Shown here one piece after another: positions 17,405 to 25,729 of a stretch of DNA of 64,000 bases; the stretch's first letter is position 1, and every line of letters begins with the position of its first letter. Both the position numbers and the translations under genes were made by a program. This DNA is from Limimaricola sp. Lineage in GTDB: Bacteria; Pseudomonadota; Alphaproteobacteria; Rhodobacterales; Rhodobacteraceae. The notes beneath the pieces were generated by a model that saw nothing but the letters and a program-made list of their open reading frames with translations, was not told the origin of the DNA and ran no database searches. The DNA is taken from the NCBI RefSeq assembly GCF_016125575.1, contig NZ_WGLM01000002.1:372001-436000 (forward strand), in the 5' to 3' direction.

Positions 17405-18133
17405 ATGACGTTGCAACTGCAAGGCAAGGTCGCGGCGGTCACCGGCGCGGCCTCGGGGATCGGCCTCGAATGCGCCCGCGCGATGCTGAAGGCGGGGGCG
17501 AAGGTGGTGCTGGTCGACCGCGCCGGGGAGAGGCTACGCGCGCTTTGCACCGATCTTGGGCCCGCTGCCTTTCCGCTGGTCGTCGACCTGATGGACCCGG
17601 CCAGCGTCGATGGCATGGCCGACCGGATCGTCGCGCTGGCCGGCGGGCTCGACATCTTCCACGCCAATGCCGGGGCCTATGTCGGCGGCGACGTGGTGAC
17701 GGGCGATCCCGATGCATGGGACCGGGTGCTGAACCTCAACATCAACGCCGCCTTCCGGTCGGTCCGGGCGGTGCTGCCGCACATGGTGGCGCAGAAATCG
17801 GGCGACATCATCTTCACCAGTTCCATCGCCGGGATCGTGCCCGTGGTGTGGGAGCCGATCTACACCGCCTCGAAATTCGCGGTGCAGGCTTTCGTGCATA
17901 CCGTGCGCCGGCAGGTGGCGCCGCATGGCATCCGGGTGGGGGCAGTGGCGCCGGGGCCGGTGGTGACGGCGCTGCTTGATGACTGGCCCAAGGCCAAGAT
18001 GGACGAGGCGCTGGCCAATGGCAGCCTGATGCAGCCCGTCGAGGTGGCCGAGGCGGTGATGTTCATGCTGACCCGCCCACGCGGCGTGACGATCCGCGAC
18101 CTTGTCATCCTGCCGGCCAGCGTGGACCTGTGA
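17405..18133 (+). CDS. rbtD: Ribitol 2-dehydrogenase (short-chain dehydrogenase)
   Basis: A 242-residue SDR enzyme predicted to oxidise ribitol to D-ribulose with NAD+. It has the nucleotide motif TGAASGIG (about 13-20), the NAG motif (ANAG, about 88-91) and the catalytic serine and YxxxK (YTASK, about 151-155). From memory it closely matches enterobacterial ribitol dehydrogenase over its whole length, including [40 protein letters not shown] and the C-terminal block [20 protein letters not shown], so the substrate call is firmer than usual for an SDR. AAAGGAGAAGG precedes the ATG. Its stop overlaps the kinase start (TGATG). Confidence 0.9.
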   Translation: MTLQLQGKVAAVTGAASGIGLECARAMLKAGAKVVLVDRAGERLRALCTDLGPAAFPLVVDLMDPASVDGMADRIVALAGGLDIFHANAGAYVGGDVVTGDPDAWDRVLNLNINAAFRSVRAVLPHMVAQKSGDIIFTSSIAGIVPVVWEPIYTASKFAVQAFVHTVRRQVAPHGIRVGAVAPGPVVTALLDDWPKAKMDEALANGSLMQPVEVAEAVMFMLTRPRGVTIRDLVILPASVDL

Positions 18134-19734
18134 TGGCGCGCGACTGCTATATCGGCGTCGACGTGGGCACCGGCAGCGCGCGCGCCGGGGTCTTCGACCG
18201 CGCGGGGCGGATGCTGGCTTCGGCCCGGCGCGACATCACCCTTTTCCGCGCCGCAGGGTCCGTTGTCGAGCAATCCAGTGCCGAGATCTGGGCCGCGGTT
18301 TGCGATTGCGTGCGCCGCGCCGTGGCTGCGGCAGCCGTCGCGCCCGCGCGCATCGGCGGCATCGGCTTCGACGCGACATGTTCGCTGGTGGTGCTGGGGC
18401 AGGGCGGCGCGCCCTTGCCGGTCGGGCCGTCCGGGGACCCGGCGCGCGACATCATCGTCTGGATGGATCACCGCGCCACCTACCAGGCGCGCCGGATCAA
18501 CGCGACCGGCCATGACGTGCTGCGCTATGTTGGCGGCGTGATCTCGCCCGAGATGGAAACGCCGAAACTGCTGTGGCTGAAGGAAAACCGCCGCGCCACC
18601 TTCGACGCCGCATGGCAGTTCTTCGATCTGACAGATTTCCTGACATGGAAGGCCAGCGGCAGCCTTGCCCGGTCGATCTGCACGGTGACGTGCAAGTGGA
18701 CCTACCTCGCGCATGAGGGGCGCTGGGACGCGGGGTATTTCCGCGCCGCGGGGCTGGAAGAGTTTGCGGATGAGGGCTTTGCTCGCATCGGGACCGACGT
18801 GGTGGCGCCCGGCACCGCGCTGGGCCAGGGCCTGACCGAACAGGCCGCCATCGCGATGGGCCTGCCGGTGGGCACGCCCGTCGCGGCCGGGCTGATCGAC
18901 GCCCATGCGGGCGGGATCGGCACGGTCGGGGCCACTGGTAGCGATCCGACGGCGAACATGGCCTATGTCTTTGGCACCTCCTCCTGCACCATGACCACGA
19001 CGCGCGATCCGGTCTTTGTGCCGGGCGTCTGGGGACCCTATTTCTCGGCCATGGTGCCGGGGTTCTGGCTGAACGAGGGTGGCCAGTCGGCCGCGGGCGC
19101 AGCGATTGACCAGTTGCTGGCGCTGCATCCTTTCGCCGCCGAGGCGCGCGGCCTTGCCGCCGATGCCGGCCAGCCGCTGCCGGTCTGGCTGGCCGGGCAG
19201 GCCGGCGATCCGTCGCAGGCGGTGCGGCTGGCGGCTGGGCTGCACGTGGTGCCCGAGTTTCTGGGCAACCGCGCCCCCTTTGCCGATCCGGACGCGCGGG
19301 CGGTCATCGCCGGGCTGGGGATGGAGAACGATCTGACCAGCCTTGTCGCGCTTTACGTGGCGGGGCTTTGCGGCATCGGTTACGGCCTGCGCCAGATCAT
19401 CGCCGCGCAGGCCGATGCGGGCGCGCCGATCGAACGGATCATGATCAGCGGCGGCGCAGGGGCGTCGGACTTGGTGCGGCAACTGCTGGCCGACGCCACG
19501 GGGACCGAGGTTGTCGCTGCCCGCGCGACCGAGCCCGTCTTGCTGGGGGCCGCGATACTGGGTGCGGTGGCGGGCGGCGGCTTTGCCGATATCGTCACCG
19601 CGATGGCGGCGATGTCTGCGCCCGACCGCAGCTTTGCCCCCGCCACGGGCGAGGAGGCCACCCAGCACGCGCGCCGCTTCGACGCCTTCACGCGCTTGCA
19701 GGCGCTGGCACGCGACTTGCGAGGGTCGGAGTAA
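18133..19734 (+). CDS. FGGY-family pentulose kinase, probable D-ribulokinase
   Basis: A 533-residue carbohydrate kinase that would phosphorylate the D-ribulose made by the adjacent dehydrogenase. The FGGY N-terminal domain begins YIGVDVGTGSARAGVFD (phosphate 1 motif) and contains IGFDATCSLVVL and IVWMDHRAT; the C-terminal domain has AYVFGTSSCTM, NEGGQSAAGAAIDQLL, and the adenosine-binding MISGGAGASDLVRQLLADATG. The length and these motifs fit the ribulokinase branch related to human FGGY rather than xylulokinase. The start ATG overlaps the dehydrogenase stop; a GTG one codon earlier is an alternative. A strong hairpin ends the operon. Confidence 0.9.
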   Translation: MARDCYIGVDVGTGSARAGVFDRAGRMLASARRDITLFRAAGSVVEQSSAEIWAAVCDCVRRAVAAAAVAPARIGGIGFDATCSLVVLGQGGAPLPVGPSGDPARDIIVWMDHRATYQARRINATGHDVLRYVGGVISPEMETPKLLWLKENRRATFDAAWQFFDLTDFLTWKASGSLARSICTVTCKWTYLAHEGRWDAGYFRAAGLEEFADEGFARIGTDVVAPGTALGQGLTEQAAIAMGLPVGTPVAAGLIDAHAGGIGTVGATGSDPTANMAYVFGTSSCTMTTTRDPVFVPGVWGPYFSAMVPGFWLNEGGQSAAGAAIDQLLALHPFAAEARGLAADAGQPLPVWLAGQAGDPSQAVRLAAGLHVVPEFLGNRAPFADPDARAVIAGLGMENDLTSLVALYVAGLCGIGYGLRQIIAAQADAGAPIERIMISGGAGASDLVRQLLADATGTEVVAARATEPVLLGAAILGAVAGGGFADIVTAMAAMSAPDRSFAPATGEEATQHARRFDAFTRLQALARDLRGSE

Positions 19735-19763
19735 GGGCTGCAACACGCCTTGTGCAGCCCCTT
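19735..19763 (+). terminator. Terminator of the ribitol operon
   Basis: An 8-bp perfect stem (GGGCTGCA/TGCAGCCC) begins directly after the kinase stop codon, encloses a 10-base loop and ends CCTT. It lies between the plus-strand operon and the convergent minus-strand small gene. Confidence 0.6.
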
Positions 19764-19796
19764 GCCGCCCGCAGGTCCATCCGGGCAAAGGGACGC

Positions 19797-19982
19797 TTAG
19801 AACCGGTCTGGAAAGCATAACATCACCTGCTGGATGTCGAGGTCGCTGGAAAATGCCTCGGCGTTGCGGGTCAGCATGTCGTGGACGAAATCGCGGCGCG
19901 AGCGGGTGCCGTCGACGGGCGAGAGGTGCGCCGTGTGATGGCGCGTGCGGCCACGGAAACGAAAGAAGATCGGGAACGGCAT
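19797..19982 (-). CDS. Small conserved-looking hypothetical protein
   Basis: A 61-residue soluble, basic protein (MPFPIFFRFRGRTRHHTAHL...) with no membrane segment or signal peptide. I do not recognise a named domain. Its composition (few low-complexity arginine or proline runs at the C-terminus, ending IQQVMLCFPDRF) looks like a real protein rather than a shadow frame. On the minus strand the ATG is preceded by GCAGGAGACCGCCG. It is divergent from the LysR gene, with a 12-bp palindrome in the gap, and so may be a target of that regulator. Confidence 0.55.
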   Translation of the reverse strand: MPFPIFFRFRGRTRHHTAHLSPVDGTRSRRDFVHDMLTRNAEAFSSDLDIQQVMLCFPDRF

Positions 19983-20047
19983 CGGCGGTCTCCTGCATGG
20001 GTCAATGACCGGACGTTAGAGCGGCCTGGCGGGGGGCTGGTATCCGG

Positions 20048-20059
20048 CACAACGTTGTG
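20048..20059. promoter_or_regulatory. Perfect 12-bp palindrome upstream of the LysR gene
   Basis: CACAACGTTGTG is its own reverse complement and lies 13 bases before the LysR start, in the gap to the divergent small gene. It is a candidate operator for autoregulation; this is inferred from position and symmetry only. Confidence 0.4.
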
Positions 20060-20072
20060 TTGTTCTACGAAA

Positions 20073-20969
20073 ATGAAGAGCCGATTTCGCAATTGGTCAG
20101 ATGTGCGCATCTTCCTCGCGGTGATCCGCGCAGGCTCCACCCTTGGCGCTTCGCGGCGGCTGGGGATTGCCCAGCCCACCGTCGCCCGCCGGATCGAGGC
20201 GCTTGAACACGAGATGGGACTTGTTCTTTTTGACCGCGACAACAGGGGGTTCCGCCCCACTGCCGCCGCACAGGCCCTGCTGCCGCTGGCGCAATCGATG
20301 GAGGCTGCTGCACTGGCACTGGAAGAGCGCGCGCAGGATTTGCAGCGCCCCCGTCCGATCCGCATCACCGCGTTTTCGCCCAACTTCTCGGCCCGTGTCA
20401 GCGACATCTTCACGGCTTTCTCGGAACGCCACCCGGATGTGGCTTTTGCCTTTCTGCCGGGGGGCGAGATCCTCGACCTCGCGAAAGGCGAGGCCGATAT
20501 CGCCCTGCGCGTCACCCGGACGCAGCCCGACCCTGACCTGATCTGTCGCAAGATCAGTACCGCGCATTTCACTCTTTTTGGTGCACCCGCCTATGCCCGC
20601 GCGCATGGCCTGCCGACCTCGCCCGAAGAGATGGGGGAACATGTCCTTGTCGATTACGTGCCGCATGGTGGCCAATCGTTCCATCACGACTGGCTGGCGC
20701 GGCACGTCCCCCCCGATCGGATCGTTGCCATCTACGGCGAGTTTGGCCTACTCGAGGCCGCGATCCGGGCGGGCCGGGGTCTTGGCGTGATCAACCTGCG
20801 CCTTGCCGAGGCGGACGAAGCTTCTGGGCGGCTGATCCGCTGTTTTCCGCCGCCCGAGGCATTGTCCGCCGACCACCTGATGCTGGTCGCGCCCGAGGCC
20901 TACCGCCGTCCCGACGTGCGGGCCTTCACCCGCTTCTTCGCGCCCCGCTACGCCGCGATCTTTCGTTAG
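20073..20969 (+). CDS. LysR family transcriptional regulator
   Basis: A 298-residue regulator with an N-terminal winged helix (about 8-66: WSDVRIFLAVIRAGSTLGASRRLGIAQPTVARRIEALEHEMG, given here as family context) and a C-terminal substrate-binding domain (about 92-295) that starts IRITAFSPNFSARVSDIF. The internal ATG at 20073 fits the usual LysR beginning (RNWSDVRIFLAV); the frame is open further upstream but that part has no family character. It is divergent from the 61-residue gene and 54 bp upstream of the permease gene on the same strand. LysR proteins usually control neighbours, so either may be its target. Confidence 0.9.
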   Translation: MKSRFRNWSDVRIFLAVIRAGSTLGASRRLGIAQPTVARRIEALEHEMGLVLFDRDNRGFRPTAAAQALLPLAQSMEAAALALEERAQDLQRPRPIRITAFSPNFSARVSDIFTAFSERHPDVAFAFLPGGEILDLAKGEADIALRVTRTQPDPDLICRKISTAHFTLFGAPAYARAHGLPTSPEEMGEHVLVDYVPHGGQSFHHDWLARHVPPDRIVAIYGEFGLLEAAIRAGRGLGVINLRLAEADEASGRLIRCFPPPEALSADHLMLVAPEAYRRPDVRAFTRFFAPRYAAIFR

Positions 20970-21023
20970 CGGCGCGCAAGGGCGGCCGCCGGCCACCAGC
21001 GCAAGCGACCGAAAGGACAGACA

Positions 21024-22184
21024 ATGGAAAATACTTCACGCGCCGTCCTTGGCGCCCTTCACCTTGTCGCGGCAATGGGCTGGCAGGTGCTCTGGGGCCT
21101 GATCCTCGGTTTTGCCGTTTCGGCCATCGTCGACGCGGTGGTTTCGAAGGCAGAGCTGCAAAAGCTGATCCCCGACGCCTCGGCCCGGTCGGTTACGCGG
21201 GCGACATTGCTGGGTGCTGCCTCGTCATCGTGTTCCTATGCGGCAGTTGCGATTGCGCGGTCGCTCTTTCGCAAGGGCGGCGATTTCACCGCAGCGATCG
21301 CGTTCCAGTTCGCCTCGACCAATCTGGTGATCGAGCTGGGGCTGTTGCTGGTCGTGCTGATGGGCTGGCGTTTCGGGCTGGCCGAGTTCGTGGGTGGGCC
21401 GATCATGATCGCGCTGCTTGTCGTAGGCTTTCGCGCGTTTCTGCGCCCCGGCATGGTCGAGGCCGCCCGGCGACAGGCCGACCGCGGCCTGCAGGGCCGG
21501 ATGGAGGGCCATGCCGATATGGCCCAGATGGACAAGTCCGGCGATTGGCGCTCGCGGCTTGCCTCGCCCAAGGGCTGGGACGCGATCAGCCATTACTTCG
21601 TGATGAACTGGTCGATGCTTTGGCGTGACATCGCGGCGGGCCTGGTGATTTCCGGCGCTTTGGGTGCGTTGGTACCCGACGAATTCTGGCACGCGGCTTT
21701 TCTGGTCAACGACCCGACGCTGGGCCGCCTCTGGGGGCCCTTGATCGGCCCGCTGATCGCGGTGGCGTCATTCACCTGCTCGATCGGTAACGTGCCGCTG
21801 GCCGCAGTGCTGTGGAATGGCGGGATCAGTTTCGGCGGGGTTGTGGCGTTCCTGTTCGGCGACCTGATCATTCTGCCGATCCTGAACATCTACCGCCGCT
21901 ATTACGGGATGAAGATGGCGATCTTCCTTGGGGCCATGTTCTATGCCGCGATGGTCCTTGCCGCGCTGGCGGTCGATCTGGTCTTTGGCGGGCTGGGCCT
22001 GATCCCCGAGATGCGCCACGTCAACGTGGGCGAGGCGGCGTTTTCACTGAATTATACGACGGTGCTGAACGTCGTCGCGCTGGTCTTCGCGGGCTGGCTT
22101 TACCTGCGCTACCGGCGGAGCGGCGGGCCGCGGATGATGCGTGCGATGAAGAGAAATGGGCAGGGGCATCAGGACCAAGCATAG
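21024..22184 (+). CDS. Permease, ArsP/DUF318 (UPF0718) type
   Basis: A 386-residue membrane protein with about eight to ten hydrophobic segments in two repeated halves separated by a hydrophilic loop (about 145-190). Each half has a cysteine motif at the same place: SSSCSYAAVAIARSLF (about 71-86) and FTCSIGNVPLAAVLWNGG (about 250-267), followed by FLFGDLIILPILNIYRRYYG. This layout matches the two-part permease family that includes organoarsenical exporter ArsP, but the family's usual CxCG pattern is reduced to a single cysteine per half. The cargo is unknown. GAAAGGACAGACA precedes the ATG; the LysR gene lies just upstream. Confidence 0.8.
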   Translation: MENTSRAVLGALHLVAAMGWQVLWGLILGFAVSAIVDAVVSKAELQKLIPDASARSVTRATLLGAASSSCSYAAVAIARSLFRKGGDFTAAIAFQFASTNLVIELGLLLVVLMGWRFGLAEFVGGPIMIALLVVGFRAFLRPGMVEAARRQADRGLQGRMEGHADMAQMDKSGDWRSRLASPKGWDAISHYFVMNWSMLWRDIAAGLVISGALGALVPDEFWHAAFLVNDPTLGRLWGPLIGPLIAVASFTCSIGNVPLAAVLWNGGISFGGVVAFLFGDLIILPILNIYRRYYGMKMAIFLGAMFYAAMVLAALAVDLVFGGLGLIPEMRHVNVGEAAFSLNYTTVLNVVALVFAGWLYLRYRRSGGPRMMRAMKRNGQGHQDQA

Positions 22185-22504
22185 GCCATTTGCCCCCGTG
22201 GCGCAGGTGCCGGGGGCCAGATGCGTGCCGACGATCACGCCATGCATCAGTCGTCCCGGCTGCAGGGGCTGGCGGAGTGAAAAGCGACAATAGGCGGATC
22301 GTGCGGAACGGAGCGGAGCTGCAGATCATCTGGATCGCAAAAGGATGAGGCTGCCGCGCCCGCTATCGGCCCCACCCAGAGCCAGCCAAAGGCATGGTGC
22401 GGAACCATGACCTCGGGCGCCTTGGTAGGGGCCAAGGCCGATGTTCCGGTCGCGACGTGGACCAGCACCGGCGGGCCTGCCTGCAGGAGCCGGGCGAGTG
22501 GCAT
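22185..22504 (-). pseudogene. Frameshifted remnant of a DUF2306-type membrane protein
   Basis: The minus strand from an ATG at 22504 reads PLARLLQAGPPVLVHVATG..., then HHAFGWLWVGPIAGAAASSF, which has the look of DUF2306 proteins. After that the frame is lost: the family's next block appears in another frame (APFRTIRLLSLFTPPAPAAG, near 22315-22255), and a final block (GVIVGTHLAPG, near 22240) in a third position. At least two frameshifts are therefore needed. It starts 16 bases after the DUF1127-like remnant, as in an operon. Assembly or sequencing error is the alternative explanation. Confidence 0.55.
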
Positions 22505-22520
22505 GGAATATTGCCTTTGC

Positions 22521-22734
22521 TCAACGCCAGATGCCCAGCGCGCCACGGGCAGCGGCTTCGGTGGCGGCACTGGTCGCGCGATAGCGGGTCCGGCAGGCCG
22601 ATATCGGCGCGCAGGTGATCGGTCAGGTCGCTGGCGGCGGGGCTGCACGCAGGGTGGCGCGGGCCGAACACGACGATCACGCGGATCATCGGCAGCCAGT
22701 TGCGGCGGGGGCGGAGTGTTATCGAAGATGTCAT
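22521..22734 (-). pseudogene. Frameshifted DUF1127 (YjiS-like) small protein
   Basis: From an ATG at 22734 the minus strand reads a basic N-terminus (TSSITLRPRRNWLPMIRV) and then the DUF1127 core-like DHLRADIGLP. The end typical of the family (TEAAARGALGIWR followed by stop at 22521) is found one base out of frame. The span is 214 bp, one base more than 71 codons, so a single extra base would explain it. The segment between (about residues 22-35) is also unusual. DUF1127 proteins are short arginine-rich proteins, some with RNA-related roles. Confidence 0.5.
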
Positions 22735-22762
22735 GGCAGTCGGGCCTTTTCTTGAAACGGGT

Positions 22763-24040
22763 CTATTGGGCGGCGAGGGTGGGCGCGGCCAGCGCGCGGC
22801 AAATCGGGGCAAGGCAGGGATGCAGCATCGTCCAGGCGGCGAGGGCCGCCACGGCCAGCCCGGACCCGCCCAGCAGCGCGGTCAGGCTTTGCGCCGCCAC
22901 CGCGCCCGAGACCGCCTGCGAAATCGGCACGAGCCCGATATTGGCCAGCATCAGCATGCTCATGACCCGACCCAGCATCCGGCGCGGCGTGTGGCCCTGC
23001 AGCCAGGTGTAAAGCAGGATCGCGAGATAGCCGTTGCCAAGGCCCACCGCCGCCAGCATCGCGGCGTCGCTGGCGATGCTGCGTGAAACGGCCAGCGCAG
23101 GCAGCACCGCCGCAAAGCCGAAAAGCAGCGCGATCAGGATCGCCCGCACGGCGCCTGCCCGTGGGCGGGGCAGCACACCGGCGGCGGCCAGGCCCACCAG
23201 ATTGCCAAGCGAGAAGGCCGACATCAGCAGGCCGAACGCCGTGGCGCCTTGCGGCAGGCGGCCCGCCGCGATCAGAGGGATGCCAACCAGAAGCGGCCCG
23301 ACCAACAGAAAGTTCACCGCGGCAAGCAGCAGGAACATCATCCGCATCGGGCCGTCGTGCCAGACATGGGCCAGCGCGTCGCGGATCTCGGCCAGAAGGC
23401 CGTCGTCGCCTTGAGCGGGCGCCGGGGCCGCGCCGCCCCGGATGAATAGCAGGCAAAGCCCGGACGCCGCGAAACTTGCCGCATCCAGCGCGTAGGCCCA
23501 GCCGGTGCCGTCTGCGCCGGCCGCCGCGCCACCCACCAGCAAGCCCGCCAGCGAGGGGCCGACGAAGGCCGCGACCTCGGTCAGGGCCATCTGCACGCCA
23601 TTGCCGGCGCCCAGTGCCGTTTCGGGCACCAGAAGCGGCAGGATCGCCGTTTCGGCCGGCACCGCAAAGCCCGCAACAGTGCCAAAGGCAAGGCTGAAGC
23701 CAAGGATCAGCGGGATGCCGGCCTGTCCGCCCAGCACCGCCGCCGCCATCAGCCCGACCAGCGCAAAGCGCAATGCGTCGGCCAGATACATCATCCGCCG
23801 CGGCGAGATGCGATCGGTCACCGCCCCGCCCAGCAGCATGACGCCGGCGCGCGGCAATCCCTCAAGCGCAAGGACCAGCCCAAGAAGCATCGGGTCATGA
23901 CTGACCTGCAGCACCAGCCATGGTGTCGCGATGAGGGCAAACTGGTCGCCGAGGCGCGACAAGATGCTGGCGGTCAACAGCAGGCGGAAATCACGGTTCC
24001 GCGCAAGCTGGCGCAACGGGGTCTTGGCAGGGGTCGTCAT
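22763..24040 (-). CDS. MFS transporter (drug/exporter type)
   Basis: A 425-residue protein with about 12 predicted membrane segments. It begins TPLRQLARNRDFRLLLTASILSRLGDQFALIATPWLVLQ, typical of the MFS_3 / enterobactin-exporter-like group, and carries the loop motif GGAVTDRISPRRMMYLADALRF after the second segment. I chose the ATG at 24040, preceded by AAGGAGAAAGCC; the longer open frame runs into the divergent promoter. It is divergent from an ArsR-like regulator with a palindrome between them, the usual arrangement of a repressor-controlled efflux pump. The substrate is unknown. Confidence 0.9.
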   Translation of the reverse strand: MTTPAKTPLRQLARNRDFRLLLTASILSRLGDQFALIATPWLVLQVSHDPMLLGLVLALEGLPRAGVMLLGGAVTDRISPRRMMYLADALRFALVGLMAAAVLGGQAGIPLILGFSLAFGTVAGFAVPAETAILPLLVPETALGAGNGVQMALTEVAAFVGPSLAGLLVGGAAAGADGTGWAYALDAASFAASGLCLLFIRGGAAPAPAQGDDGLLAEIRDALAHVWHDGPMRMMFLLLAAVNFLLVGPLLVGIPLIAAGRLPQGATAFGLLMSAFSLGNLVGLAAAGVLPRPRAGAVRAILIALLFGFAAVLPALAVSRSIASDAAMLAAVGLGNGYLAILLYTWLQGHTPRRMLGRVMSMLMLANIGLVPISQAVSGAVAAQSLTALLGGSGLAVAALAAWTMLHPCLAPICRALAAPTLAAQ

Positions 24041-24112
24041 GGCTTTCTCCTTCGGTCGAACGGCTGGCCCCGAGTCGTCGGGACGCGGCCTGATTAAGGA
24101 TGCAAAGAAATC

Positions 24113-24134
24113 TATGCAAGTATTTATTTGCATA
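24113..24134. promoter_or_regulatory. Inverted repeat between MFS and ArsR-like genes, likely operator
   Basis: Perfect 7-bp arms TATGCAA and TTGCATA separated by 8 bases, in an AT-rich stretch of the divergent promoter region. Further TGCAA/TTGCA half-sites lie at about 24101 and 24142. The symmetry, spacing and position make it a likely binding site for the adjacent winged-helix regulator. Confidence 0.6.
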
Positions 24135-24175
24135 AAAATGTTTGCAACCGCCGCGTGCCTTGATAGAACCAAGGC

Positions 24176-24793
24176 ATGGACAACGAGGGATCAGTCAGAA
24201 CGAAAGGAAACCGGCGCGATTCCGGGGCACTGAAGGCCTTGGCGCACCCTGATCGGCTGCGCATGCTGGGCATCCTGCGGTTCGATGGTCCCGATACAGC
24301 CTCGGGGCTGGCCAAGCGGATGGGGCTGACCTCGGGTGCCACGTCCTATCATCTGCGCCACCTCGCCCGGCACGGCTATATCGACGAGGCGCAGGAGCTT
24401 GGCATAGGGCGCGAGAAGTTCTGGCGCGCGTGCGCACAGGCCGGCGGCGACGATCCGGCCCAGATGGACGAAGGGCGCGCGATGGCCGAACTGGAGATGG
24501 CGCGCGCGCTGATCGGCCAGCACACCGGCTACATGCAGCAGGCGCTGGCCCAGTTTCCCGGCCTGTCGCCGGACTGGCGCGCGGCCTCGAATGCCAGCGA
24601 CTACATTCTCAGCATGACCGCGCCAGAGGCCCGCGCGCTCAAGGACAAGCTGACGGCGCTGTTATGGGAAGAGGTACGCAAAAACGCTCCCGCCGACACG
24701 AAAGCGCGGGCGGGAACGCGTCAGTTCATGGTGATGCTGCATGCCTTCCCGTTTCCCGGCGCGGCCGAGACCGGGCCGGAGGAAGAAGACTGA
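24176..24793 (+). CDS. ArsR-like winged-helix transcriptional regulator
   Basis: A 205-residue protein with an N-terminal ArsR-type winged helix (about 17-85): LKALAHPDRLRMLGILRFDGPDTASGLAKRMGLTSGATSYHLRHLARHGYI, quoted in part as the family hallmark HPDRLRML and SYHLRHL. The C-terminal 110 residues are a helical region without the metal-binding cysteines of ArsR/SmtB, so it is more likely a drug or small-molecule sensor. It is divergent from the MFS transporter gene and shares a palindromic promoter region with it, which suggests that it represses both genes. Confidence 0.88.
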   Translation: MDNEGSVRTKGNRRDSGALKALAHPDRLRMLGILRFDGPDTASGLAKRMGLTSGATSYHLRHLARHGYIDEAQELGIGREKFWRACAQAGGDDPAQMDEGRAMAELEMARALIGQHTGYMQQALAQFPGLSPDWRAASNASDYILSMTAPEARALKDKLTALLWEEVRKNAPADTKARAGTRQFMVMLHAFPFPGAAETGPEEED

Positions 24794-24799
24794 CCTGCT

Positions 24800-25192
24800 C
24801 TAGTCCAGCCCGTATTCTGTCATCCGGTCCAGCCCTTCGGTCAGGAACTCGCCCACTTCGGGTTGGCCCAGCAGGTAGCGACTGACCGGCCCGTCATGGC
24901 GTTCGCGTGCTAGCAGCATCGTTTCGTCCCATTCCTCGGGTTCGGCATCGCCGCGTCCGATCCAGAACAGCGCGACCAGCGCGTCCTTCTGTTCGTCGTT
25001 CATGCTTTCGATTTCCTGCGTAATCTCGTCACGACTCAGATCGCCGGGCGATTCCTGCAACTCTGCGGAAACCTCGTCATCGCTGGCATTGCCGCCCGGA
25101 TCGGAGATGTCGGTGTCTTCGCGGGCCATCACGGCGTCCAGCCGCAATACCAGCTCCTCGATCTCGGAAGTGTCAAAGGGGAGGGCGACCAT
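24800..25192 (-). CDS. DUF3775 domain-containing protein
   Basis: A 130-residue acidic soluble protein. Its end (MNDEQKDALVALFWIGRGD...WDETMLLARER...GPVSRYLLGQPEVGEFLTEGLDRM) matches the DUF3775 family, common in alphaproteobacteria and without a known function. The ATG at 25192 follows ACAGGAGAATCCG; an in-frame ATG 21 bases upstream would overlap that ribosome binding site. It converges on the ArsR-like gene with 6 bp between stops. Its upstream neighbour on the same strand is the glyoxalase-superfamily gene, which ends about 100 bp before it. Confidence 0.8.
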   Translation of the reverse strand: MVALPFDTSEIEELVLRLDAVMAREDTDISDPGGNASDDEVSAELQESPGDLSRDEITQEIESMNDEQKDALVALFWIGRGDAEPEEWDETMLLARERHDGPVSRYLLGQPEVGEFLTEGLDRMTEYGLD

Positions 25193-25297
25193 CGGATTCT
25201 CCTGTCTTTTCATGATTGCCAGACTAACGTCGGCGATGGCGAGTGCACTCGGGCTTGTCGGACGGCTCGCCCGGTCGGCTGGAACCTGCCGGGATGG

Positions 25298-25729
25298 TCA
25301 GATCTCGATCTCCAGCTGCGGGCGGCCGTCCGACGTCCGCTCGCGCGAGGCGCCATAAGGGCCAACGGTGCCCGTCACCCGCTTGCGGAAGTTCGAAAAG
25401 CTGTCGAACGTCACCACGTCCACCGCCTCGTCAAGGTCCAGCTCCAGCCGGAACCAGCCGGGCCGCACCATTTCGACCGCGCGGACCGTCGCCGCAAAGG
25501 GCTGCGACAGATAGTGCCCCTGCACGCGCCCGCCCGGCGTGAACCCCTCGGGCGGCCGGTTGCCGATGGCCGCATGCAGCGAGTTCCAGTCGCGGTAGCC
25601 CAGCTGGTGGGCCACCAGCTCCAGCGCCTGCGCATGGCTGATCGTGGTGCCGTTCGCGGCCAGCCCTTCGCGCAGGCGCACGGCCTGTGCCTTGGCCCCG
25701 GCGATGGTGGGAAGATCGTTGGCAGTCAT
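25298..25729 (-). CDS. Glyoxalase-superfamily / small conserved protein
   Basis: A 143-residue protein with an N-terminal helical motif AKAQAVRLREGLAANGTTISHAQALELVAHQLGYRDWNSL (hallmarks ISHAQALE and GYRDWNSLH). This motif occurs in proteins annotated as 'glyoxalase superfamily protein', sometimes fused to a glyoxalase fold. Here it is followed by a beta-rich region (about 70-143) without obvious metal ligands. Its ATG overlaps the MATE gene's stop (ATGA), so the two are translationally coupled. The function is unknown; annotation as a glyoxalase enzyme would be unsafe. Confidence 0.75.
   Translation of the reverse strand: MTANDLPTIAGAKAQAVRLREGLAANGTTISHAQALELVAHQLGYRDWNSLHAAIGNRPPEGFTPGGRVQGHYLSQPFAATVRAVEMVRPGWFRLELDLDEAVDVVTFDSFSNFRKRVTGTVGPYGASRERTSDGRPQLEIEI

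Noticed and set aside
17860-19998. A 712-codon minus-strand open frame opposite the ribitol dehydrogenase and kinase
   Set aside because: It is a shadow of the kinase gene; its last codons run into the antisense small gene, but the body has no protein-like features.
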